Source: Symsagittifera roscoffensis (taxonomy: Eukaryota > Xenacoelomorpha > Acoela > Convolutidae). Taken from it: 64,000 nt of DNA. The notes below the pieces were generated by a model. The model was given only the letters and a program-made list of their open reading frames with translations, had not been told where the DNA came from and did not search any database. The stretch is taken from NCBI RefSeq assembly GCF_963678635.1, contig NC_087068.1, positions 6,036,907 through 6,100,906 on the forward strand. Reading direction: 5' to 3'. This document shows, piece by piece, positions 50,361 through 62,640 of the stretch (its first letter is position 1; each line of letters starts with the position of its first letter). Position numbers and translations under genes: made by a program.

Positions 50361-51891
50361 ATTTTTAGCCTTCATCCGACAATCACCTACAAAAACCACA
50401 AAAGACAAATAAAAATCGCAAATTTCATCAAACAGATTTCAAAAATTCTATTAATCTCTTACACTTATAAATTTATAAATTTAATACCAATGCAGTAAAT
50501 TCATTTCTAAAATTTTCCCCACAAGCAGTAAATCTAATTATGATGAAAATTTGTAACTTAAAATTCCCCCATAACTAGCAGTAAATTTCCAAATTCTATG
50601 CAGTAAATTAATAAAATGCAAATGCAGTACTAACTTTTTGATATTCTCATTCATTCGCACAGAAATTCTATCCACACTCGCACAGCTCGCCCACGAAGAA
50701 TTGTTTAAAATAATGAATTTCAGTTTCAAGTTTTCACACTCAACAACTCTAACATATAATAACATGTTTCAAACCTTCCTTTAACCCGGTTGGAAAGGAA
50801 TCATATACTAAACAAAACTAACCAACGCAGCTTACTAAATACCACAAATCATAGAATAACAGCATGACTAAGAAAAGGAAACCAACGGTACCCAAACCGG
50901 ATTAACCCAGTTTAAAACTGGATAATTTATTCTTTTGAAGACTATTATAAAGTCTAAGAAAGAAATAATAAAACACAAAAAAGTCGAAAGACAAACCCAT
51001 ACCACGAACAATTTGCTTTTTGGAAAAAGGACATAACCAACAAGACATAAGAAAAACCACAACAAACCCAACATAAAACGTTGTCACATAACAGGACCCC
51101 TCATAAAAACCGCATGAAATCATACTCCCACTCCTGGCCTAACCCACCAGGAAGGACGTCCTGAGCATGCTCTATAGCCGGCCTAACCCACCGCGCTACA
51201 TCCACGCTTTGTGACCACACCTCTATTTTTAATAAGAGCTATTCAAGGGTGAGTAACTCTTCAAAATAACCGAACTAAAACAAAAAGCTTTTGTGAAAAC
51301 AACTAACTAAAATCATAATTAAAAAATATTAAACTAATAAATGTTTTATAAAATGTAAATTACATTATGCAATACATAGATCAGAATATAACACCAAGGA
51401 CGAACATCTAAAGACAAAACGACCCCACTACACTCGAGAGAGAATGGCCAACCACAATCGATATGCCACTCACAATCACAACTCAAAGGATTTAGAGTAC
51501 GACTTGACTTCGCAGAAAAGGACTTCATTGAACTAGACCAATGACCACCTCGATGTTCAAGTATACGTACAGATCCGAGTAACCAGGCATCCCCTCCACG
51601 CACAATCTCCACGCCATTCCCAAACTAGATCAGACACAAAAGAAGTTCTCCACGCAGAACAGAAAAACCTGACATAGCCAACCATTCTGAAATCAGATTT
51701 GAGTTTGTTGCAAAGACTTAGTCGTTGTCACTAGAAGACACAACGTCTTATGTCTCTAACTCCAGCTTCCTGGAACTTCTTTAACAAAGAGGAAACGGAA
51801 GAAAATGATGTTCGCCAAAAACCAACGTCCATCATCCATCCTTCGAATCGCAGAAGAACTATTCTAAAAAACTCTGTAAAACCCGGATGGG
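50361..51891 (+). other. 3' non-coding region of copy 2
   Basis: No sense gene. Contains the perfect palindrome CCAGTTTAAAACTGG (50907-50921), the twin hairpins below, and a weak purine run GGATGGG before the LTR. Confidence 0.65.
51132..51198 (+). promoter_or_regulatory. twin RNA hairpins with the same loop, copy 2
   Basis: Hairpin 1 at 51132-51152 (stem TCCTGG/CCAGGA) and hairpin 2 at 51175-51198 (stem TAGC-CGG/CCG-C-GCTA) share the loop CCTAACCCA. The palindromes AGGACGTCCT (51153-51162) and GAGCATGCTC (51163-51172) lie between. Candidate export, dimerisation or 3'-end element. Confidence 0.6.
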
Positions 51892-52301
51892 TGGAACCTG
51901 ATCTAAACTACATTTTATGATTGGATAAATTAGATATTTTACCAATGTAAAGTATTTAATATTAACCAATCATGATCCATCTAACTAACAACCCACTTAT
52001 TTGTAAGTGCTGAAGTTACTTGTAATTTCAGCACCAGAGAGATTTGAATTTAACTTAGAAATTAGTTGGACTCTCCCGAGCACTTCAGCAGCCGCAATAA
52101 ACCAGTATACCCTAGATCTATTGAGCCTAGCAGAGACTAGTTAAACAACCTGAGACTAGATAGTATAAGAGTAAGATTAGGATCGGTATTAGACTAAGAA
52201 GTTGCACGAATCTATCCGGCCGAAAATAAGATAGCGTGACGAGCAGACGGTGTACCCTATCCGAAATTACTCTATGAGTTATACACTCCAGTCCTAACTC
52301 A
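51892..52301 (+). repeat. 3' LTR of copy 2
   Basis: 410 bp, TGGAACCTGATC to TCCTAACTCA, two bases different from the 5' LTR. Confidence 0.95.
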
Positions 52302-52305
52302 AAAG
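52302..52305. other. target site duplication AAAG, copy 2, right
   Basis: Matches 33363-33366; unlike the ACAT of copy 1, so the two insertions were separate events. Confidence 0.85.
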
Positions 52306-52601
52306 CTCAATGCGCCTTAAAAAACGTTACCTTGAAATTCAGACTTCATTTAATTTTAAAAAAAGTTTAAAATTGAGCCAACACTTAATTTGAAGCAAAC
52401 TTTAATGCAAGGCACTTCCTGAATTAGTGATCAACCCCACCCCGACAGGTAATGGTTTGCACCAAATATGGAGCGCCGCATAGGGGTGTTTGTTCATGGA
52501 ATTTCAGTTGTATGCTACACTGTGTAAATGCACCTCAATTTCACACCTAATTTTATCTTTATTTTTTGTTATCTATCACGCCAAAACTTTTTCGTCTCAT
52601 A

Positions 52602-52688
52602 TTTTCAGATTTTTGAAAAAGAAAGTAATGTTTTCAGATTTTTGAAAAAGAAAGTAGTGTTCTCAGATTTTTGAAAAAGAAAGTAATG
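52602..52688 (+). repeat. tandem repeat, 29 bp x 3
   Basis: Three nearly identical units containing CAGATTTTTGAAAAAGAAAG, starting at 52606, 52635 and 52664. Confidence 0.85.
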
Positions 52689-52769
52689 TTGTCTTAACTT
52701 CCCGTATTTGATTTTCCCGTGTATTCGGTTGCTTAGCTCCAACCTAGAACACCCATGAAATGTAATTTT

Positions 52770-53010
52770 TTCGTCCGAAGAAAATGACAGGTTGTTTGTG
52801 CTCGGCGTATTTTTTTCTCAAAGCAACAAAGTTCGACTTTTTCTCTATAAAGCTTTTTGACTGAGTTAACCTAAGCGGTCTAAACCGTTTTAATGCCCTG
52901 TCGTTTGACAAAATAAATATCACCTATGAGCAATTTCAGCAAAAATTATGATGGGTTGAAAATTACCTATTTGGGCAATTTGGTGTAACTATTTTGGTTT
53001 TTTGAAGTTT
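52770..53010 (+). repeat. diverged repeat family A, copy
   Basis: Shares GTGCTCGG, TTCGACTTTTT and a CACCTATGAGCA-like block with 60530-60800 and 62370-62640; part is inverted at 62030-62170. Family unknown. Confidence 0.45.
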
Positions 53011-53309
53011 TCTGTTAACACGTAGAGTTGACGTCAAATAAATAGGCTCAGAATCACTTCACTTGACAATGTCTGTAGAGGGAAAAAAACTTTCAACTTT
53101 TCTTATTTTGTTGAAAATATCATTTTAACATTATAAATATTCAAATATCTTTACAGTCAGTTACAACATTCAATTGCCCTTACTTTGAGGCGTTTTGCAT
53201 CCTTATTGTAAGTGGTTATCGTTTTATTAACTAAAATGCCCCTTTTGAAATTATCCAGGTGCGGGTCTATGGTGTCTTTGTTAGAAGATAACTTTGTTTA
53301 AAAATCAAA

Positions 53310-53760
53310 AGTTTCCCGGGTTGACCTCCAGAGACCGAAAATGCTAATCATAAAATTGCATAAACTAAGCCTATGAAAAAATACAAATCATACAAGTTTG
53401 ATACTTTTTGCTGAAGTGAAGTAATCGAATTTTCAAAGAACTTGCTCTTGTTTTGGCATAAAATTCAATGTATCGTCATAAATAAAAAGAAAAATTTTTG
53501 TCAAAAAACGCTGATCTTACAATTTTATTTATAGAAATTTTATGACTAGCATTTTTTTTGATGACGACAGCAAAAGTGTTTTTATGTACCATCGCAGTTG
53601 CGCTAAAAACTGTTATTTTTTTCAATCTTCTGATAAAATTTTGTACTTAAACAAACAATTTAAAAAAAAATTTTGCAAGCAAAAATTGGACTTTCGTGTG
53701 CATAACCTAGTCCTAAATACACAAAATTTGATTTTTTTTTCATTTCTCCATATAATTAAG
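53310..53760 (+). repeat. repeat family B, partner of 59120-59575
   Basis: Reverse-complement similarity over about 450 bp, including GGTTGACCTC, CATAAACTAAG, AGAAAAATTTTTGTCAAAAAA and GTGCATAAC words. Confidence 0.55.
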
Positions 53761-55069
53761 AAATGTAAAGAAGCGCTCAAAATGCCTATTTACTTTGTAT
53801 GGCATGCTTTTGTATGCCATGATCAAGGCATGATCAATTAAAGTTTAAATTTTTTTAAAAAAATTATCTTTTGATACTTTCATAGTTTCATTATATCATT
53901 TGTTCAAAACAAAACTAAGAAAATTCAGGCTGTTTCCTATGCCTTGTTATTTCCAGACGGTCAAACTTTTGGTGATTCTACTTCTGAGTAACCAAGGTCT
54001 TTCTTTGCCACTTGTGTTCGGTTAAAATTTTTGAAAAATTAAATTTTATGGAATATTAAATTTTTTGATTTTTGGAAAAATGCTAGTTACACTGTTTCCA
54101 TATAAGAAAAATCACTGATCATATATCAAAAAAATGCAATTGTAAATTACCTCACTGACAATAATGAACTAGATAATTTATTTAATTTGCTAGTATTTAA
54201 TATTCTAAATATATTCGAAATCTTATCTAGTTCATGTTAAATTTTTCTCTGAAAGCAAAAAATCCGAATAAATAAAACAATTTATGTTTCAGAAAACTCC
54301 GACTTCGCTCTTGGCTCCGAAGACTCCCTCCTGATTGCATGAAACCATTTAACAGCAGCAGAGAGCCAGGATGAGACTTGTTTTCAGATTAAACATTTAA
54401 AACTGGTCATCACAGGAACTGTGGGATTTATTCAATTGACTAACACATAAATACTAACCATAATAGGACAGCTTCCAAATTAAAAACTAAATCTTTTCGT
54501 TGAACTTTGTTTTCAAGTTCATTTCAAAATAGAACATATAATTCAGAAAATAGTTTTAAATTCTAGTTTAATTTCAGAAATAAGTGTACAGAAATAAGAG
54601 ATCATTGATTAGTTCTTCTTCCAAAACGAAAAAAAAATAGCATCAGGACTTTGTCTTGTCAAGTCCAAAAGCATGTCAATCCGACCTTCGCTTTAAATGA
54701 CGATTGAGTGTTAATAATCTGATCGATTTTTTTTTTATTCATTGAGTTTTTAAAAAGCACCAATTAATTGAAAACGTTGCCGCTCTTTTTATTAAACCAA
54801 AAAAATTTCAATGTTTAATGGCACTTTAATTATAGTCGCCATGGAACAAGAAGTTGCCGCTAAGAATTGCGCTTGATTTTTGTTTCAAAAACGGATTTTG
54901 TTTTTTGATTTTCCAGCTCAGTAAAAAAGTTTTATCAATTCAGTTTTCCCAGTTTGAATGTTTTTTTTGTTAAAGAATAAATCTCTAAAAAGTTATGAAG
55001 TTTAATGAGCCTCAAGATGATATAATTTTTCTTCTTAGTCAAAAGTTGCAAAAAAAATTTTAAAAAATC

Positions 55070-56130
55070 TGTCACTTTCTTTATTTGCATTAGAAAAAAG
55101 TAACCAAATCCCAAAAGAAAACAGGGATAGCCGGTTACTGTGCAAGTAGCACAGAATGTTCCGACCATAGTCTTAAAAAATCAAACAGGATTTTTTCAAA
55201 TTATTGTCGTTTTTTTTCGGCGTGGCCTAAACATAAAAACTGGAGATTAGGTAAGCAAATTGAAAAAAATATATTTCAAGTTTCTTTGCAGTTTTTATGA
55301 ATTTTTGAAAATTTTGATTCCAAAAAGGCTCTAAAATACCCAAAGTAAAAAAACGTTACTCAAGTAAAAATAAATTTTTACGTTTTAGACTATGCTATTG
55401 TAAGTTTTTAAGCAATTAAAAGAATACTGCTCGCTCGCTTAATTTGCTTGACATGAGATGAAAAATCAAAAATGTCAAACTTCTCGAACTTCTCGACTTT
55501 TCTCGACACTGAGAATTTTTTTTTGAAAATTATTAACGCGGTTCGAATCATAACTGTTAGGGCTTCAATATGATATGTCACTCAACCCAGTCCGATGATT
55601 ATTTGAGGTTTCTGGTTTTGCAAGAAAATCAAAAAGAAAAAGAAAAAAAAGAAATAAGGATAGCTGGTTACTGTGCAAGTAGCACACAATGTTCCGACCA
55701 TAGTCTTAAACAGAACAACAAAATTTTTCAAATTATTGTCATTTCTTCGGCGTGGTGTGATGAAAAGAGCTGAACAAAAAACCGGGGACTAGGTGTGTTC
55801 TACAACCATATTAAAGTCAGCAAATTAAATAACAATTTTGGTAGAAAAAAAACTGCCAAATTTTAAAAAAAATACAATCAGGGAAAAAATTTCGAAAATT
55901 TTCAAGTTTTTTGCAGTTTTTGAAAAAATTTGACTCCAAAAAGGCGCTAACATACTCAAATTAAACTAAAGTTACCCAGTAAAGCTAAGTTTTACGTTTC
56001 AATTTAAGCTATTGTAGGCTTTTAAGCAATTAAAATATAGCTACTCGCTCGCTTTATTTGCTCTAAATAAGACGAAAAGTCAAAAATTTCAAAACGGTTT
56101 TTTCTCATTACTAGAAAAAAAAAATTAAGA
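55070..56130 (+). repeat. tandem pair of units of about 540 bp
   Basis: Two diverged copies of the same unit (about 55070-55560 and 55610-56130). Each has GGATAGC(C/T)GGTTACTGTGC, ATGTTCCGACCATAGTC, then GCAGTTTTT and CTCGCTCGCTT. A partial third copy lies at 63480-63660. Confidence 0.6.
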
Positions 56131-59119
56131 TATTTTGTTGCGTTTGGAAACGAGACTGAAAGGGCTTAATATAAAATATCACCCAACCCAGTACAATGGT
56201 TAAAGTGGTACCTGATTTCGTGTGGAAACCAAAAAGAAAAAAACGTAAGCACACCCGAATACAAAAATGGAGAGTTCAATCGTCGGAAAGAATAATAAAA
56301 ATTCAGTTATGATTTTCATCAAATTTAAATAAAAAATGATTTTTATAAATAATTTTTCGAAATTTTCGTGAGGAAAAACTAAAAATTTTTTCAATCCATT
56401 TTTTTTTCACGTTCTCAGGTTCTGAGAGATCTATTCTCATACAAAGCGAGAGTTGCAAAAAATTCCGAATAATCAAATGGCAGGTTGAAAAAATTTGTGC
56501 AGACAAAACCGAAATTTTAAAAGACATCAAGGTCGACTGGGAATAAAACTTGCATAAAAAGGAGTTTAAAATTTTCAGTTTGCTTTTTCAATTAATACTG
56601 TTCTGAGGTTTCCGCGGCATAAGATACCCGGGTCTAGTTGACATTGATAAAGCAATTAAAAATTGGACGAAAAACCGCGATCGCTAGAGATGAATTATCG
56701 ATGTTCCTTGACACAATAGCAATTTTTATCGATGCATTATTGCTAACTTGGCTAGATTTTGATATGAAACAGCTAACAATAACCTGTCAAGTTAAGCAAA
56801 AACAGGGGCCTAATGGACTCTATCTCTCATTTATTAGCTTAGTAGATATATATGGCATCCCGGTGCCGCAAAGCTTTGAATTCTTACAAAGTATAGGAGC
56901 TTTTAACCCACACTCTCATTTGCTGGCCTATTAGAATGATTTTAAATTTCGAAAAATTTAGCTGTGATTTTCTTCGGAATCATTAGTTAAAGAGCCCTGA
57001 AATAGTGCAGCCTTAGCTATACAAAAAACCTAAGCATGATATCAGCGCTTAATTTATGCATCAATCAGCGCTGGAAAAAGCGATAACTGAGATACTACAG
57101 AAAAAGCGATAATTAACGGTGGGATTTTGAACCAGGTATCTCAACTGGAAAATAAAATTCTGAGTTTTGCTATTTTCACGAAAACAAACAGTCATTTCCT
57201 AGCTTGACCATTTTACAATTCATTTCCCTGTCTTAGAAGCTCGTATAAGAAGGAGTTTTCCCTGTCTTCGAAGGAGTTTTCCAACTTTGGTACAAAATTT
57301 TGAGGGTTGTTTTTTTTCTTGCAGTTTTTCATGGCTTTTAAATTTCAAAAAAACTTTCAACTGATTTTCAGAGTTTCCAAAGGAATTACTTTTCCACCAG
57401 TCTTGTAATTTTTTGTGTAGGGAAAATTGAAAAAGTGCAGCAGCTCTCCCCACCCTTCATAAAAAATCTTATACATAAAATCAAATACTTGGAACCCTTA
57501 ATTGTCGTGCAGCCGGCATAAACCATCATTGCTTTGAAAACTTAGTTCATTCAAGGCATTCGTCAATTTTTCTACGAAGCTACTATCTCATAAAAATTCT
57601 TTAAAAAATAATTGTGAGATGTTTTGTTAGAAAGATTAACACTGAATCTCCTGAATTGAGATAACTGAAACGAATCTATAGATCCAAAGAGGACTGCCAC
57701 ACAGCTGTATTTTTAATTAAATGCCGCTCTGTAAAAAGTCTCCTGAAAACAATTCATTATGTGATTATAAACTGAGAAAGTATGCTCGCAAAAGAATCAT
57801 CAGGTAAATTTTTGGGAAATCGGGCAATATTTTTGCTTTGTCTGGGATCCAAATATTTTCTGAATGGCTGATTATGTATTTTGATATATTTAGAAAATAA
57901 AAAGTCCCTGTCTTGTAACAATCTTGGAGCTTAAATTTGTAAATTTTTAAAGGATTTTCATTAGAGCGTTTTAAAATTTAGCAAAATTTATTCAACTTTG
58001 GGTTCATAAAAAATAAAAGTTATGATTAGTCCGCCCATAATCAGGCAGAAGGTCTGCATTTGGTTGAAATTTGATGTATATTTTCTATTGGATGGCGACT
58101 GGAACTTACTTTGAAAAAAGCTATAATATTATTTAAAAACTTTTGAGCTCTGAGTTTCTCTTTTTATATTTTTAATCTATGATTTCTGCAGGTAATTGAA
58201 ATCAAGCTTTTGCTCGTCATTAAAATTCTGCAGTAGCAGGTCATTGAATGTTTTTTTCCCATCTGTGTTTCTGATGTTGCGTCCTTTTGTATGTATGTCC
58301 TGTGAGTATGTATGTATGTTTCCTTACTTATGGACATCTGTTCATCTGCTTATGTGTCCATGTGTATGCTGCTGTATGAACATCTGCAAATGTTTACCCA
58401 GAGTTGTTTCCTTTTTTGAATCTGTCTGCGTGTTCACATGACTTGGAAAGATCATCAATGCAAAACGATAGGCTTATACTTCATTGAAAATTTCTCGAAG
58501 ACTTTGTTTGATGTCAACAGTTTTAGCGTTCAATCGAAGACAAACCTTTAAAAAGCTACCAATTTCGATCGCCATAAACAAAAGAAACATTTTGAAAATA
58601 ATTTCGAGATAAGCTCGACAAACATCAAAAGTGAACATTTTTTTTCACATTCAACAATCTGAAAAAAAACATGAGAAAAAAGGAAAATTGTTGACTTAAG
58701 TAGACCAAAGGGGTCCATTAAAAACACTGAAGTAAAAAAAATACTCATTAAAAACTGAACAAAAGTAACCAATACTGAGTATTAGCTGCAGGTTTCGAGC
58801 GGCGTAGACAAAATAACCTAAAAAACATGGAGAGGAGAGTTGAGAACTGTCAGTCAACGTCTTTCGTCCAAAATGCTGATCAACGTGTAGTTCAACACAA
58901 AAAAAAGTTTTTATGCAAGTAGACATGAAAATTCCGACCACTTTAAATTATTCAAACCAATTAAAAAAGGAAGAAAAATTTCAAAGAGGTATTAAAAATT
59001 ATGAGGGGCCCAGTTAGCTATTTTTTTCAAGTCACTGGCTAAATTGTTATGGCTAAAACAATGTAATTATGACTTTATGATTTTTAAAAATGTCATACAA
59101 AAAGGGTTCGGGGAGTTTG

Positions 59120-59575
59120 TGATGAAAGTTTAGTAGAAAAACGGGAAAAATTCACACAAAAAGTTTATGCTACGTTATGCACTCAAAAAATTAAACTTTT
59201 GCAAGCAAAAAAAATTTTCGGAAAAATTACTTTGAATACAAAACTCGTTTTGCGGTTAAAAAAAACAAAAAAAATTGAGGGCAATTACAAAATTAATTGG
59301 AAAATTTTTTGTTGTCACCATCAAAAAAAAGTGCTAGTTATACAAACTCTATTTATGGAGACTGTATGATTCGCATTTTTTGACAAAAATTTTTCTTTTT
59401 TATTTAGTACGATACACCGACTTGTACGTCAAAACAAGAAAAAAGTTCTCTGAAAATTCGATGACCCAATTTTAGCAAAATGTATGAAAATTGTAAGACT
59501 AGTATTTTTCATAGTCTTAGTTTATGGAATTGTATAAATACAATTTTTAGTCTATAGAGGTCAACCGGGTTTTTG
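59120..59575 (-). repeat. repeat family B, inverted copy
   Basis: Reverse complement of 53310-53760 with many mismatches. Confidence 0.55.
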
Positions 59576-60529
59576 TGGGAATCCAAGCCTACAAAAAGGG
59601 GTTTCAATATGATACCACACATGGCCTCCTTTGAGCTTTGTTTGAGCTCGCCAACCTTGAACGGGGAAAATACCTAGCTAATCGATTGATCCTTCCGGTC
59701 TCTACCAGTAACAAAGCAAGAAAAGCAAGCAAACTGGTCAAGTAAACCGCATTTTTAGACTGTTATCAATCAGAACAAGTTTCGTCTGTCATGACGCAAA
59801 ATGGAATAAAAAAACACATACCGATTTCTTAAGTTTAACCTGTGATATGAATGCAAGCTTCAATGGTTTTTGAGATCTATCCTATGCAAAACAATTGAAC
59901 ATAAAAAGGGAGATGTATGGGCAGCAGAAATGAATGGTTTTAAATTGATCTTTCTTTGCAAGTTTTGGTTTGGAAAAACAATGGTTGAATTGATAAGCCC
60001 GTGTGCCTACCAGTTTAACGGTAATGTCACTTTTGAGCTAAGCTTCGTATGTTGATTTTTTAAATCGATTTCCGTCAGATTGCATTTGTTTTGCTCCAGT
60101 AGGCCATTATAATACTCAAAATGAAAGCTTTTGATTCCAAAATAACAATAAATGAACATTTTAAAAAGTATAGTGAAGTGTGAATAGAGATTTGAAAACA
60201 AGACAAGAATATTTTGTTATTTTATAAGTTTGTACTACTTAATTTTTGGTTAAAGTTGACAATATGGATACCCCAGTCAAACGTAATCAAATGTAAGGTG
60301 CCTATCATCGAAATTATACAAAAATTCATTTATTTAAGTCCAAAACAAAGTTTGCTATTAAAAAAACAAAGTTTTTCCTGTTCACAAAGAACTTTCTGTG
60401 TAAAGAGTTGCAAAGCAAGTGTTTGAAACTATTGCTTTGAATTTTGCATATCCCGTGTACCGAATATAATTGCAGAGTTTTTTTACACGACACAATCATA
60501 TTCACTAACTAACATTTATGTATGATGAT

Positions 60530-60840
60530 TGTTCCGACTTTCGATACAAAAGTAACGGAATATTTGTGCTCGGGGTGGGTTTTTTTTTCTTCAGACAAAT
60601 TTCGACTTTTTATCTAGCCATTTTTGACGGAACTTTTTAATATCATTCGAAAGGTATTGTTGTCCTGAGCTGAGGTGAAATATATTTTACCTGTGATCAT
60701 TTTTCATAAAGTAATGGGGGTTTAAAGATTGCCATTTTGACTAATTTGGGACAATTAACGCGCGATATATTTCGCGCTATATACGCGTAAGCGGAGAGTT
60801 AATCCGTGTTAGAAATCGTTCCAAATTGGTTTACCGAAGC
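60530..60840 (+). repeat. diverged repeat family A, copy 2
   Basis: See 52770-53010; the closest partner is 62370-62640, sharing TTGTTGTC, GAGCT and TTAACGCGC-like words. Confidence 0.45.
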
Positions 60841-61006
60841 TTACTTGCCATAATTGATTTGTTACAAAAAGCGAAATCTATATTTTTGTACTTTATATGG
60901 CGTGTGGGGGATGATTTTCCTAAAAAGTTTCAATTTAAAAAATAATTCATTTTGTTTTATTACTTTTAATTTTTTAATGTTATTACTGCTCCATAAACCT
61001 TAATAG

Positions 61007-61052
61007 GCTGTCGGAACATTCAGGGCTTGGCCCTGATACGAGCAGTCGTGTT
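61007..61052 (+). repeat. dispersed hairpin repeat
   Basis: Best-preserved copy: TCAGGGCTTGGCCCTGA hairpin followed by TACGAGCAGTCGTGTT. Lies about 90 bp before a fossil LTR end. Confidence 0.6.
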
Positions 61053-61140
61053 ACTTATACTTATTCTACTTTTACCGATCTTTATTAAGTATCTATTGAC
61101 CTATTAAGTCAGGAAGAATTAAGTCAGGAAAAAGTTCAGT

Positions 61141-61275
61141 TTTAGACTAAAAAGTTTCGCTAACTTATCCGGCCGATAAATATAACGTGGCAAACAGATT
61201 GTGTAAATTCTCTGCAATTACTCTATTAGATAGCCAGCATTTGATTATAACTCGTCTGGCACCACATAATGGGCT
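61141..61275 (+). mobile_element. fossil LTR end and leader start, related family
   Basis: 61141-61254 resembles the last about 115 bases of the LTRs of copies 1 and 2: TTAGACTAA(A/G)AAGTT, TATCCGGCCGA, a TGTGTA/GGTGTA block, then ATTACTCTAT and TAACTC. It is followed, as in the intact elements, by TC and TGG (TCTGGCACCAC). Diverged, and the rest of the element is missing. Confidence 0.55.
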
Positions 61276-62029
61276 CCATATCTGTAATAACCTTGCTATT
61301 TGTTACAACAAATCAACAATCAACAAAATCAACAAAAAAGAGGGTTGTACGGTGAATAACATAGCTGAAACCAGTAAAGTTGTTATTTTACTCATCAGTT
61401 TTCTGTGCATGAAATCTTTTTTTCAAGGTATATGTTTCTGCTAAATTTTTTTTTGCATTTCATCTTATTTGATCACTTTGATTTGGCGACATCAATTTCT
61501 AAATATCTATAGTAGGCAACTAATAAATTTACAACTTTTTTTACTCTGCTTAGCAAAAATAACGGCGGAAGAAAATGTGCGGACAGCTATAAGTGATTTC
61601 TAAAGATAATTCAGTCTTACAGCACTGGGTAATTGATGCATAGATTATTTGACGTCATTGGTTCTGCATAAAGTGAGAAGAAATCTTCCACAAAATTTGA
61701 GTTGACTTTTTTTATATACCCTGTGATACGATTAAGCGCATCTATGAGAACTAAAATTTCTTCTATCTAAAAATATGGAAGACATAAGAGCATGGAAATA
61801 TGGTTAAAAAAAACTGGGGGTTTGATTATATTTCCGCCGAAAAAAAATGCAATAAAAAGCTACGCTGCTCAATCAATGATTGTTCCGACTGCATTTGCAG
61901 GTCATTCAAAAATTTTCACCCCTATACGCTTTGTAAAGGACACAGAGTTGTTTTAAACGTTTTGTATTAAGCACACATGATCAAAGAACTGACATCAATT
62001 CAATTTGGAAAAATTTACCCGGCATTTAC

Positions 62030-62170
62030 GAGCATTATAGGAATGCATTATATTCCGCGTTAATTATCCCAATTTAGTCAAATTAGCAATTTTTAAACCA
62101 CCCTAATTTTACGAAAAACACTCACAGGTGAAATCATAATGAAGAAAACGCGGAAAACGTACGCTTGCGG
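62030..62170 (-). repeat. repeat family A, inverted fragment
   Basis: Reverse complement of part of 60640-60780, including words for CACCTGTGA and TTTAAAGATTGC. Confidence 0.4.
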
Positions 62171-62369
62171 TGTGTTTTAAACTAATTTTGTAATTTTGGG
62201 ACTTTGAAATTGGGACTTCTTTGACGATTATAATTCAAATTAGAATGATTAACGCGCAATATGAGTCCTTTTCTTAAAACGTGAGTGGCGATTCAATCCG
62301 GCTCAGAATTTGAATCAATTTTATTTTAAGCAAGCTATTTCGAACATTTAATACGTTGCTAGGCGATAA

Positions 62370-62640
62370 CTGTTCCTACTATTTTGAAAGAAAGGACTAG
62401 AACTTTTGATCGGGTTGTTTTTTATCACGACCAATTTCAAATTTTTATCTATTATCTTTGGCAGAAATATATATAATCATCCGAAAAGTTTTGTTGTCTT
62501 GAGCTCAAATTGAAAAAAATATATTTTAACTTACGAATGTTTTCTTTTTCGGAAGTTTATGGGGATCTAAAGATTGCAAATTTAGGACAGTTAACACGCA
62601 ATATGTTTCGTGCTCTTAACGTTTGAGCGGTAAACTAAAC
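62370..62640 (+). repeat. diverged repeat family A, copy 3
   Basis: Direct, diverged copy of 60530-60840. Confidence 0.45.

Larger units (their letters stand above)
33367..52301 (+). mobile_element. LTR retrotransposon copy 2, same family, damaged
   Basis: 18,935 bp, transcribed rightward, with 410-bp LTRs that differ at only two bases near their 3' end and AAAG duplicated outside (33363-33366 and 52302-52305). Same gene order as copy 1. Lesions: a one-base insertion at the gag/pro junction (near 39083), a 19-bp tandem duplication near the pol end (43517-43555), and a one-base loss in the 71-aa ORF. Pro-pol, Met-less ORF, env-like and 601-aa ORF remain open. Confidence 0.95.

Noticed and set aside
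13941-52301. One giant DNA transposon (Polinton-like) with 19-kb inverted arms
   Set aside because: Each arm has its own pair of LTRs, a primer-site-like sequence and its own 4-bp target duplication, and the coding set is reverse-transcribing.
56638-56934. 98-codon frame in the right flank
   Set aside because: It has no ATG start, no recognised motif and no splice context; it cannot be told from chance.
58196-58441. 81-codon Cys-rich frame
   Set aside because: Runs through TATGTATGT-type simple sequence; no support as a gene.
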